Source of the DNA: Verticillium longisporum
Lineage: Eukaryota > Ascomycota > Sordariomycetes > Glomerellales > Plectosphaerellaceae
DNA length: 64,000 nt
Assembly (NCBI GenBank): GCA_019188255.1
Contig: JAETXT010000009.1
Span: 3,410,001 to 3,474,000 of the forward strand
Direction: 5' to 3'
Below the pieces are notes generated by a model. It had not been told where the DNA came from and ran no database searches. It saw only the letters and a program-made list of their open reading frames with translations. Of the stretch, positions 1 through 11,127 are shown piece after piece. The stretch's first letter is position 1, and each line of letters begins with the position of its first letter. Both the position numbers and the translations under genes were made by a program.

Positions 1-146
1 TAAAAAGCCTTCGAATCTAACGAGCCGCTCAGTCGAATGCGGGGAGTTGTGGAAAATGATCAACTGCAAAGGCCGCTGCAGCTGCGGCCGAGATCTCCCT
101 AACTGCCGCGTTCGAACGAACCAAACAGTTCAGCTCTCGCGGCTGG

Positions 147-428
147 GCGCTGGTGCTGGCGCTGGTGCTGGCGCTGGTGCTGGCGCTGGTGCTGGCGCTG
201 GTGCTGGCGCTGGTGCTGGCGCTGGTGCTGGCGCTGGTGCTGGCGCTGGTGCTGGCGCTGGTGCTGGCGCTGGTGCTGGCGCTGGTGCTGGCGCTGGTGC
301 TGGCGCTGGTGCTGGCGCTGGTGCTGGCGCTGGTGCTGGCGCTGGTGCTGGCGCTGGTGCTGGCGCTGGTGCTGGCGCTGGTGCTGGCGCTGGTGCTGGC
401 GCTGGTGCTGGCGCTGGTGCTGGCGCTG
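147..428. repeat. 12-bp minisatellite, about 23.5 copies
   Basis: A head-to-tail array of GCGCTGGTGCTG with essentially no divergence between copies. The unit is a multiple of three and has no stop in any of the six frames. It therefore creates long artificial open frames (Gly-Ala, Leu-Ala-Leu-Val, Ala-Pro, Gln-His-Gln-Arg, Ala-Ser-Thr-Ser). I see no splice sites, conserved flank or start context that would make any of them a gene. The perfect identity suggests recent expansion or active homogenisation, and the copy number in an assembly may be unreliable. Confidence 0.95.
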
Positions 429-3400
429 TGGAAGCACACAATGCGCGACGTGAGCCTGGGACGGGAAGGATGGATGGCGTTCTATTTCGGGGGCTGCCCA
501 AAGGTCAAGTCCAGCAGAAAAGCCTGAAGTCGTCGAGGCAAGCATGAAAACAGGCGGCATGATGTGGGGTACACAAACCTGAGGGAGCCAATGGCAGAGA
601 CGCACCGTCTGAAGATGGCCGCAGCGCTTGCAGGGGGAGCTCTTCAGGATGTGGATTGGCTGGCTTCACAGTTGGAACTTGCCTGATGTAGAATAGCGTT
701 CTTCTGAAACGCCCACTAGAACGGGGCCCGGGGGGATCAAGTGGACACGCATGGCTGGATGACAACAACAGAACAGACCCGGCAGCAGCTACTGGCAAGC
801 GGCAGCAACAACCGGCAGAGGACAGAGACAGGGCAGGGTCGATAGGTGGGTAGATGAATGATGGGAAGGAACACGCGCATACGTCGGTCGTACATGCATT
901 TCCCAGCTGGGTGGAGGGGAGGTTTCGCTTGGTGGAGAACCCCCCGTCTAGCGACAACTGAGTCGGCGTAACGCTCATCTCTTCCACTCCCCCACCACTC
1001 GAAATAGCATCGGACCAGGCGGTCAACAACAACAACAACAAAAGGCCTCGAAAGCGACACACGGCCTTGCTTAGTCTTCCCACAGAGAGCACGACCAACC
1101 AGCGCACGCATCTTCCAAGAGAGGCTCACAGGAGAGGCTCACAGGAGAGGCTCACAGGAGAGGCTCTCAGGAGAGGGCACCATGGCCATGGGCGCAAACG
1201 TCGGGGCCCTGCTTTGCTGTCTAGCTGCACGTCAGAACACCACACCGGGAAACATTTAAGATTGCGGAAGGGGGCTTGCAGTCGGAGCATTACAGCAGCA
1301 GCGGACCGTGACGCGGAGTTGAGTTCCCCTTTGGGCTGAGTCTGGGACCCGTTCAACCCAGCTTGCGCAGGTACGGGGCCCGAGCTCTCCCATGACCACC
1401 CAAAGTGGCGTCAAGGTCACGACGGGCTCTCTCTCGAGATGGCTTCTCGGAGCATTGATTATCTGGAAAGGCGGGGACAGGGCTGGATAGCTGAAATGTG
1501 CCGTGGTAATGCCACAAGGATGCAGTCCAGAACAGCCAGAACAGCGTCCAGACTGGGTGCACATTTCCACTCCGTGACGGGGCCCCCCTCTCACTCATTG
1601 CCCGGAAGAATGGCAGAATGCAACGCACGGCGATGGCCGGGGCCCACGGGACGATCAGTCAGGCACGCAGCAGTAAGGGCCCGGAACGGCCAAACACACA
1701 TAGTCAGCAAGCCATCCAGCCGCGGCCCTGGCGCACACACCAGCTGCTCACCGGGTGTCTGGTCGACGGCGAGCTCTCGAGTTTCAGGGACACCGTGGTA
1801 TGCGGGCTGGCGGGCTGGCAGGCAGGGCGGGAGGGTGATCAAACACACTATCCCCATCACTGGCATGGCCTGGACCACGAGAGCTCGAGGATTCAACATG
1901 CATGCGAGCATCCCCCACGTCAGGCGAGGGAGAAAAATCACCGACGACAGCGTCACTGTGGAGGGACATTAGGAAGATCTCCCTATTCTAGGGCCCTGCT
2001 TGCCTTATGCTGTGGGCTTTTCGGAGTTTTTATCACTCTTCCTTCTTTCTGGCAGGCGAATAGCAGTATCGGCATCCACTTCATGCCCTGGGTTCAGGGA
2101 TGGCAAGGAGGACGTCGTGGCTATCCAGGGCGTGCCATGCGTCTGGCCCTTCCATCGCCTGGCCAATGTCGAGCGGCATCAACGTCCGCATGAATGTGAG
2201 GACAGGCGGAGACGGCTTGGTCCTCTGGATTCAAGGAAAACCTGATCGGCTCAGTCAAACACAATGCTTTCAGATCCTGCCGTTCATCCAATCGATGCAG
2301 TAACACAGATAGAAAGTCTGGCGTTTGGTCGCCGCCCACGTCCGCCGCTACTTGTTTGCATATTCACAACCGCCACAAATGGACAAGTCAGCTAGTAGAG
2401 AACGAGTTCTGCGAGGCGTGTGCAACGCGTGAAGGAGGGGCGTGTTCCCTGCTGCTCCTGTGCAAAGTCACAACCGAAGGAAAATGCAGCTAGCGCCGAT
2501 TCTTGGCCCAACTAGACATTTCTGAAGCGGTGCGCCAGCCGTGTTTCAGAGCAGCAGGGTCACCGAGCTGTGGTAGGGGGTCGCGCAAGGGCCAGAGCCC
2601 AGAGGCCGCAAAAAAGCCTGACTTGGATTTTGCTGCTGCTGCTGCTGCTGCTGCCATCCGTTGCCAGTCGTGGGGGCTGTGAAGTGAGTGGCGTCAGGCG
2701 CGCATCTTCTTTTGTTTATGCACCCTTCCTTCTTCTGGTGTAGACTCGAGCCTAAAATGCGCAGTCATAGGCGCCGGTGGCAGAATTGGAGGCGACTCTC
2801 CCATTGAATAACGTTCAGCGCCGGTGAGATCAACGTCTGGAGAACAAGACTTGTCTCGATGCTAGCACGATGCATGAAATCAGGGCCAACGTGTCTGCTT
2901 CGGCAATGGCGGGTTGTCAGCTCGCCGGAGAACATGTCATCGAAGGGGACGATCAATATTCGCAACGCATAGACCATTCGTCTCTTGCTCCAGTTGCCCA
3001 ATGGATGCCATGGATAATTCGCGTTTAGTATGTAGACTCTGATCATCCTGTGCATCCGAGCCCTCCCTGTGGGCTGCCAGGGTCGGCGTTTCCCGGACCT
3101 TCGCTTCAAGCGATATTGGATGTGGAGATGCTTTCAAAAGAATCCATCCTCGACGCGACGTGTTTTTTGTTTCTTGCTTTCACGCTCGCTGAGTTTGCTC
3201 CCGCTATTGCACCTTGAAAGAGGCATTTGACCAAAACAAACACAGATGGACCAACAATTTGACGACCATTCGGAAAAAACGAATCGCGCACGTTGTAGAT
3301 TCATGGCTTAGCCGGGCGCCAGCAGGAACGGTGCCCGTGCCGGCTCATGAAGAGTCGATGCATACAGAGCTAACATGATGCGATGACTAGCATAGTTTTT

Positions 3401-6400
3401 TCTTACAGCGATCCACCCCGCTCTGGCAGTTCGATTCGTGGTATGGCCTCTCAACGACACCAGCGACTAGACAGGTGATCTCAGACACTCAATTACAATC
3501 GATGAAAGGAAACCCGAGATCCGGCCCCTGAGGCGAACGCTGAACGCCCTGACCACTGTCTTCATGTTTCCCTTGCCAGAGCAGCGCCGACCTCTAATAC
3601 AGCCCAGGGAAAGCCTCATCATCAAAACGATACCCACCTTCGCAACCGTGTTCTCTTGGCCTGGGAACTATCGGCCAACACACGCAAACACTCGTACCAG
3701 TGAGGGCCATGTTAGTGGTCATCGGAGGGGCAAGACAGGGCGGCCGTGAGCCCCTGCGTTCATGCCAGCCGATCAAGCTTTTCCCCTCCAAAGCTCTTCA
3801 TTGTTCGTAATATATGAAATGGAAATTGTCTTGTTTATTTCTCTAAGGAAACGAGAGGTCGCACAAGGAGCATGTTCGATGTGACGGTATTTCGGGCGCT
3901 CGCCGGCATTGGGGATAGCAGGACGCGGCGCGGATGATCCAGGCCACGTCCCAACTCCTTTTCACCGCGTGCCCCCTGTCAATAGCAGCGCCGTGGCCTG
4001 GTCTTAACACACGGCCGACGCTGACGACTCAGCCCAACGAACTTCCGCGCGGTCCCTCCGCCGGCGGTCCATCGCAGTTGCCAACCCTGTGGCCGGACCG
4101 GGTCTGGGACGGATGTCGACCAACAACTGCCTTCTTCAGCAGGTGAGCTTCGCGATGGCAGACTTGCCCGTTGGCAAACTTGCCCGATGAGAGGTGAGTC
4201 GTGGTCGTGAACTTGCGTTCTGCGCGACGGGGGCGGTGCGGGAATCTGGCGTTCTGAGTCAAGCTGCCGCGGAGGACCCAATCAGCGGGCTCAGACAGGC
4301 GACGATAGGGGGGAAGGCGGGGGCTTAGTCTCATGAACCGCTATACGCCATCGTCTGGTCTGGTCTTCAACAAGCAGCAAGAGTGACTTGTGCAACACAG
4401 CATAAAAGGGAACGCCGACTGCCTGGCACCTCTGTTGGTCCGACAAAAGGGAACCAGAACGCCACAGCACCATGCTCCTTTCTGCAGCTCGCCGCCATCG
4501 CCGCACTTCCCTCTGAGCTCCGACTCTGCGTGTGAGGTGTTGCTTTGGAGTTGAAAAAGGGGCGTATCGGGGTTGACCGGCCGGTGATGGCGAAGGTGCC
4601 GATGGGATCATGGGATCATGGCCTCCCCACCAGGCCGCCGCGAGAGTCTCTGTCTGACAGACGAGTCATATGTCAGCAAGCTGGGAGGGCTTGCTGTCTT
4701 TGAGCATTCCATCATGGAATAACAACGACGTTCGGAAGCTGAATGAACGCGCAGCCCGGCCAAACATGGGGCACCACGAGAAACAAAACAATATGAGATA
4801 TCCACCGTGGCAGGGCATATCGACACCATTGGCACTGGAGGTTTTTTTTTGAGTTTCTTTTCCCTTCCGCGTTCCCCATCCCTCTGCTGTAACTTGAATG
4901 GATTACATGTACCTCGTCAAAGCAGGCACCTGCAGGCAAGGGGCCCAAAGGCCACGGGGAATAGGAATGCGAGCTCCTTCGTCATCTCTCGGCTGTCCCT
5001 GGGAAGAAGAGCTAATTGATGATGGTCAGGCTTGCACAACCCAAAGGTTCCGAGCTGGTCGAGCAGCGCACAGGGCGATGAGCGCTGAGCGTTGGGAAAA
5101 GGCACGAGCGGCGACGGCTGTTTGCTACAACGACGCCCCAGATCCCCACTCGGGAAACGTTTCTACCACACCCTCCCTCATCCATACCGTCCACATCTAC
5201 ATCCGCCGGGCGCGCCAGGCACAGGCACACGACAAGACAGGACAGGCACCTTTTTGTCCATGTCATGCCTGCCCTGCCGGTCCTGTCTGTCCGTGAATAG
5301 TCTGTCCTTCCTACCTGTACCCTCCTCCTGCCTGCCCTGCCTGTGCCCCAGCCGGTCGTGTCCACTCTCGCCTATTCATTCGGTACCACACACCACACCC
5401 TGGGCCCGAGGTACCTCCACCCCCCTTTCTTGCCTCTGCTGCCCCGTCCGAAATGCAACGATGGTACACGCTGATGCTGGCCCAGTGGCTGCCCCCTTCC
5501 TTCCTTCCCTCTTCCCATCTGGTGCCCCCTTCTCCCAATGCCCCTTCCCTGTCGATTCCCTGTGTCCCACCCACGCACACACACCACGGTCACGGTCGTG
5601 GTCACGGCCACAGCTCAGCGCCTCTGGCTTCTGCTCTGTTCTCCTCGCTGATCCCACCTCTTCCCTCCCCTTCCCGTCTCTCGCACTCCTACCCTCCCTC
5701 AACACCCCCGTCAAAAATCATTAAACCCCAGAGCGTCCTCCATTTCTCAAACCCTTTCGAGATCTCCTTTCCTCAAGACTTCTCTTTTCCTCTCTCTCGT
5801 TTCTCTTCTCCTCCACTTTCCTTTCCCCTCCCCCTCAGACGGTCTCCCCCTCTTCGGAGCCGCACACCCCTCCTCCCGTTTCCATTCCATCTCATCAGGA
5901 GCTCACCCCCTCGCTCCTCTGCCGAACCTCGTCAACGTCTCAGACACGATCCGTCGCACGTCTCGTCCATCATCGCGGATCCCGCCGACGACCCTACGAC
6001 CACACGAGCCCATTCTCAGAAGGCCGTGTCACGATCTATTTCGACAATCCCAGAGAGCTGAGCTGAGCTTGTGCCGCGCCTGCCCAACCCTCGGCCACCT
6101 GTTGAGAGCTTGTTCATTCCTTCGTTCTGCTGCTGTCCGTTCCAGCACACGTCGTTTCGCTCGACACCCTAATCCAGACCACTCGGTCCATTGTTTCGCG
6201 AACCACGTTATCCCGGCTTCGATCAGCCATCAATTACAGACTACCGCACCAACGAAGACCTTGACGGTTCCACTCCGCTGTGTGCGTGTGTACAACTTTT
6301 TTATTACACGGGCTGGACTCGATTTCATATACAACCAACACAACATCCTTCTGTCCCGTATCGGCAGCGCCTTTTTCGCGGCAGACTTCTCACGTCTCCA

Positions 6401-6636
6401 CGCCATCACGGTCTTCATCTTCCTGAATCGACCGCAGCACCCCCCTTTTCCCGCCATCGAAGTCTCTTGACAACAGGCATCTCATCGAGACCCAATTGAC
6501 GAGATCAGCTTCGCGAAAACAAGAGCTGCTCTCTCGCCAACCGGTTCGACGCGACCGTCAACCGCCGTCCGCAAGAACCAATTGGAGCACCGGCTTTCAC
6601 AGCGGCCTCCTCCACAAATCCAAATCTCACAACACC
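429..6636. other. Gene-poor region upstream of STE12
   Basis: About 6.2 kb with no frame that I recognise as a conserved protein. Open frames here are short, compositionally odd and unsupported by splice signals. It holds a small tandem repeat at 1119-1170, a (TGC)8-like run near 2632-2655, and a strongly pyrimidine-rich tract from about 5,300 to 6,060. That tract probably belongs to the STE12 promoter or 5' leader. A long non-coding leader is common for fungal regulatory genes, but the transcription start cannot be placed by eye. A species-specific small gene cannot be excluded. Confidence 0.6.
1119..1170. repeat. 13-bp tandem repeat, 4 copies
   Basis: Four consecutive units of GAGAGGCTCACAG. 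The fourth has one change (CTCT for CTCA). It lies in non-coding sequence with no obvious function. Confidence 0.85.
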
Positions 6637-6662
6637 ATGTACTCCCAACAGCAGCCCCCGCC

Positions 6663-9057
6663 ATGGCCCCGCAACAGCCTGACACCTCCATGCTGAGCAC
6701 CGAGGCACTGCAGGCATTGCACCATGGCGCACAGGTCGCCCTTCTGCAGGTCGACTGCCTGAAGTACTTCCTCATCTCTGCTCCCGTCGACTGGCAGCCC
6801 GATCAGTACATCCGCCGCTTCCTTCTGCCCACGGGCGAGTACGTCTCGTGCGTGCTCTGGAACAACCTCTTCCACATTTCGGGCACCGACATTGTGCGCT
6901 GCCTCTCCTTCCGCTTCCAGGCCTTTGGTCGTCCCGTGAAGAACTCCAAGAAGTTCGAGGAGGGCATCTTTTCCGATCTGCGCAACCTCAAGTCCGGCAC
7001 CGATGCCTCGTTGGAGGAGCCCAAGAGCCCCTTCCTCGACTTCCTGTACAAGAACAACTGCATCCGCACACAAAAGAAGCAGAAGGTCTTTTACTGGTAT
7101 AGCGTCCCACACGACAGACTCTTCCTCGATGCTCTGGAGCGCGATCTGAAGCGTGAGAAGATGGGCCAGGAAGCCACTACCGTCGCCGTCAGCGAGCCCG
7201 CCATGTCGTTCCAGTACGATTCGTCGCAGTCGCTCTACGAGCAGCTCACCAAGGCCCAGCAAGCCAACTCTTCATCTTTCAGCGCCCAGCAGCAGGTGTC
7301 GTTTCCCCAGTCCCAGTCGACCTCGCCCGTCATGAGGGCGATCGACTCGATGCCGCCTCCCCAGATGATGCCTCAGTCAGTCCCCCCCATGGGCGACGGC
7401 CTTGAGTCCATGGTGCCTTACGGCGCCATGCAGATGCCCCCCTCCATGCCTCCCTCCATGCCTCAGGGCATGCCTCCTCAGATGCCGCCTCAGCAGATGG
7501 TTAAGCGTGAGCCCGACTACGGTCGTCCTCAGTACAACCAAAACGGCATCCCCGTCAACCAGGGCCACCAGCGCCACGCTTCCATGCCCGCGTACGGGCT
7601 CGAGTACTCGCCCGCCCCTTCATTCGTGTCGTCGCAGTATGAAGACTACAGCAACCGCGGCATCTCGTTTGAGCCCATCACCCCTCCCCAGCAAGCTTTG
7701 GGCTTGACGGCTGAGCCGGCCTACATTGCCAACGAGGAGACTGGACTGTACACTGCCATTCCTGACCACATGGTCGGCGGCAACGGTCTGAACGGCATGA
7801 TTCAGCTGCCTCCCTCCAACCTGGCTGGTGCTCAGTTCTCGCGCGGTTACGGTGCTAACAATGTCTATTCTGTCATCGAGGGCTCGCCCACGTATAAGCA
7901 GAGGAGGCGACGCTCGTCCATCCCTCCTTCCATGTCCGCCATTGCCGCTGCCACGGCTCAGGCTCAGGGACAGCAGCAGCAAGCTCCTACCCACAGGCCT
8001 TCTGAGCTTCGCCGCTCCGTCTCCGCCTCGGTCGGACCAGTGCTGGAGGGTGATGAGTCGGCAGAAAACTCCCCGCCTGGCCTCACCTACAGCACGTCTG
8101 CCATGCATCTCATGAACCAGCAGCACAAGGACGTCCTCGACATGTCTCGTCACGGCACGCCGCTGTCGAATGTGGATGGTAGCCCGGCGCTGAACCCAAT
8201 GGCGCTCCAGCAGCAGGACTTCCCTCAGCTGACAAGCGAGGACATGTCGGCTGATGGCTCCATGGGCGTCTCGCGTGCTGTCATGCATGGTCCCAATGGT
8301 GCCGTCCGCCGCGCGCGTTCTGCTACCGTCATGGAGCTCGGCCCTTACCCCCAGAAATCACACTCTTGCCCCATTCCCACGTGTGGTCGCATCTTCAAAC
8401 GCTTGGAGCACCTCAAGCGGTAAGGTCCAATTTATTTCATTTGTCATATTAAACGACCTGCCGTGAATCTGACCAAATCATCCAGACACGTGAGAACACA
8501 TACACAAGAAAGACCCTACATCTGCCCTCATTGTAGCAAGGCGTTCTCTAGATCAGACAACCTAGCACAGTATGCCCCTACTTTTCTTAAATGTTTTTCA
8601 TTTGTCATTTCTTTTGTCAAACGAAACTTTTGCCACGATGCTGTATGGCTCTCCCCGACTCCGGGCCAACTCAACAAATCCGACACCCACCCTCAATCGC
8701 CACCACGTCACACAGCCACCATCCGACACGAAATAAAAAAAAAGCATATCAAGCAGCATTGACTAACGATTGTTTCCTCACAGACACCGACGCACCCACG
8801 AACGTGGCGAAGGCATGGATGGTCCCGTTAACTTCTCTGGCGAGGAGGAAGAGGACTACTCCGGTGAAGACCAGCTTGGCTCTCTCGAGGAGGCCTCGCC
8901 CAGCTCCGAGAACGCCTACATCACTGCGTCTCTCAACAGTGTCGCTGATGGCCAAGTACACGGCAACGTGGTTGCGCCTCAGACCTTCAACAGCCTCCAG
9001 ACGCTCAGCATGCCCATGACGCTTAGCCAGCCTGCCATGCACAGTGGCGCCATGTGA
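6663..9057 (+). CDS. STE12: STE12-family transcription factor
   Basis: DNA-binding regulator at the end of the pheromone/filamentation MAPK pathway, acting in the nucleus. Exons are about 6663-8419, 8486-8569 and 8784-9057, giving about 704 residues. The STE domain (homeodomain-like) spans roughly residues 30-165. A Gln/Pro/Met-rich middle follows. Two C2H2 fingers lie from about residue 567 to 620 (CPIPTC...HVRTH and CPHC...HRRTH). Both introns fall just before the second zinc-ligand pair of a finger. ATG 6663 is the first in-frame start. A better family-like start, MYSQQQ at 6637, is one base out of frame, the mismatch falling in a C5 run at 6655-6659. The family assignment is very secure; the exact N-terminus is not. 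Confidence 0.93.
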
Positions 9058-9702
9058 AACGACGATGACCATGATTGGAGCGGGCGCTTGATCTGCGGAG
9101 GGCGCGGACAAGCAGCGGTTTTCTCGGAGTTCGGTGGGTTATGCTGGGCCATTTCGTTGTCTTACCTCAGCCAAGGCTGGGGAGAATACCTGGGCCCCTC
9201 GGCTCTTTCTTGAGCGATTTTATTTCAGTGTTTTATTTCTTATGTCTCTTTCACGACAAAGGAGGGTGCTCAGCCATATAGAGGGCATACCTCGCAGATG
9301 CGCATGCAGTGGACCGAGAATTCACGCATGGACCAGATGGTCCCACGCGAAGGGGAAAAAGTCGCCCTTTGTATATATAGTCCCATTTTTCTTTCTTTCT
9401 CGGTCAGGGACCGGACCCTGATCAGTGGGCGGAAGTGATACCAGAGGATGAGAAGAGAGGAACTGGGTCATGTCTACTTGAGAGGAACTGGCCGCAGTCG
9501 CTTCGTACAATGACGCACACATATTCGACATGTTCATATCAGATATCGTTCAATTTGACCAATATATGATGTCTGCTTCTTCGACGACGGTCTATGCAGT
9601 GTAATGAATCAATGCGCTTGGGAATAGGATGAAAAAAAAAACCACCAGCTGACTAGGGCCACGACGGTAAGAGGGCGTTCATGATTTGTCGTAACAACCG
9701 TC
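9058..9702. other. Convergent intergenic region STE12 / FAF1-like
   Basis: About 645 bp between two converging stop codons. It is AT-richer than the flanking genes and contains homopolymer A and T tracts suitable for 3' ends. No gene, RNA or repeat is seen. Confidence 0.6.
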
Positions 9703-10699
9703 TTACCGACCTCTCCTCCCCCGACCACCAGATTTGCCTCCCCTGCCGCCTCTGCCCCCACCACTACCCTCAATATTCCGCACGTCGCGATCACTGAGCT
9801 TGAGCTCGGCGCCGCGCATCCTGCCGACCTCGGGCCCGTCCAGCGCCCTCTCGTGGCGGCCCTTCTTGTCGGCCTTCTTGACGGGCGCCACGCGCTCGGG
9901 GACGACGCCGGTTTCGCGGGCCCCGCGGCGGCGCCTGTCCTCGCGCGCGTCGCGCGTGGCGGTGATGCGCTTGCGCATGGCCATGGGCATCTTGGCCTGC
10001 GTGAAGAGGGAGGGCGATTGCTTGGCGAGGGGCGCGCCGGCGGCGGCGAGGGACTGGATGCGCAGGTCGGTCGTGCGCTGGCGCAGCTTGCCGGCGGCGA
10101 AGGGCTTGGCGGCCGCGGCCGTGGAGGCCGTCGTCGGGTTCAGGGAGGGGAGGAGGTGGGACTCGGAGAGGAGGCGCTGCAGCGCAATGTCCTGGGCGCG
10201 GAGCGTCGACTCGTCCGGCTCGTCTGACGGCGAGGGTTTGGCGGGCGGCGGTGGCGGTTTGTCCGTCTGCGTAGGCGGTCGTGAGGACTGCCTCTTTCCG
10301 TCAGCATGGGTGTTCTCGGCATCATGGCCTGCGTGGATCCTTGATTACGGCCAAACAGAAGGGGGGAACCACGAAGGGAGGCAAACGGACCATGAAGGCT
10401 TTGAGTTGGCGTTTCGTCATGCCGGCTGTTGGGTCGTGGGGCTTCGAGTCGGTGTGGTCGACGACCTCGATTGCCTGCTCGGCTTCGTCCGCGGACACGC
10501 CGTCCCAGTCTGAGTCGACCTCTGCATCGTCTTCCAGAACCTCTTCCGCTTTGGGCTCGGCGACCTTGGGCTTCTTCGTCTCGGGGAGCGGCGCGAATTG
10601 GGCCTCGAAATGGCGGCGGAAGATTGCTTGGGCTTCTTCTTCTGAGATGGCCGGCTCTTGCGCCTTGCGCGACTTGCGCTTGCCGAGGACGGAGGGCAT
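9703..10699 (-). CDS. FAF1-like ribosome biogenesis protein
   Basis: Two exons, 10391-10699 and 9703-10287, give about 297 residues. The protein opens with MPSVLGKRKSRK and continues as a charged, low-complexity protein with an acidic stretch around residues 60-85. It ends in a basic half and a Gly/Arg-rich (RGG-like) tail. This layout matches the fungal FAF1 family, nucleolar proteins needed for 18S rRNA maturation; I base that on the N-terminus and overall composition, not on catalytic residues. The intron (10288-10390) has a weak donor (GTCCGT), but joining at GGCAG keeps the frame. It is divergent from DBP9 with 428 bp between starts, which supports a ribosome-assembly role. It could instead be another basic nucleolar protein. 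Confidence 0.6.
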
Positions 10700-11127
10700 C
10701 TTGCTGGCCTGGCTGGTGGGGGTTGTGGTGGAGGTTTGGAGGCGATGGTGATGGGGTTTCGCCAGACTGCGGTTTGGAAATTTCTCCAGCTGTCAGCCTG
10801 ATGGGGAGGTGGGGGAGGTCGAAGTCGCCTAGACTGATGGTGATTGGCCACAAGGACCTCAAAGTGAGACTTGAGCACAGCCTTATGCGTGTTCAGGGGT
10901 CTGATAAGACAATAGCGAGGCGGGCGGGGAGACCCGATAAGAAATTTTTCGATGTGAAGGCTGCAGCTCTCGCTGTCTCTCTCTGTACGGGAGATGCGTG
11001 GTGTTGCATTTCGTCGTCGTTCATTTTCAACCGACAACAGCCTGCCCCTGTCAATCGCCAAGACTGTCGACCGATTACATACCCGGAAACCGAAAACACA
11101 AAAGACAATCGAACGAACTTCACAGAA
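10700..11127. promoter_or_regulatory. Shared divergent promoter, FAF1-like / DBP9
   Basis: 428 bp separate two start codons that point away from each other. The genes on either side are both predicted to act in ribosome assembly. A GATAAG sequence lies near 10937. No clear TATA box is seen. Shared regulation is an inference from geometry and function. Confidence 0.5.

Noticed and set aside
29..605. Repeat proteins (Gly-Ala, Leu-Val, Gln-His-Arg, Ala-Pro) over the first 600 bases on both strands
   Set aside because: They are by-products of a stop-free 12-bp array; all frames are open equally and no flanking conserved sequence or splice signal supports one.
1439..2193. Two overlapping frames of 177 and 191 codons
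   Set aside because: Neither shows a domain or family resemblance, and they overlap antisense frames of similar quality.
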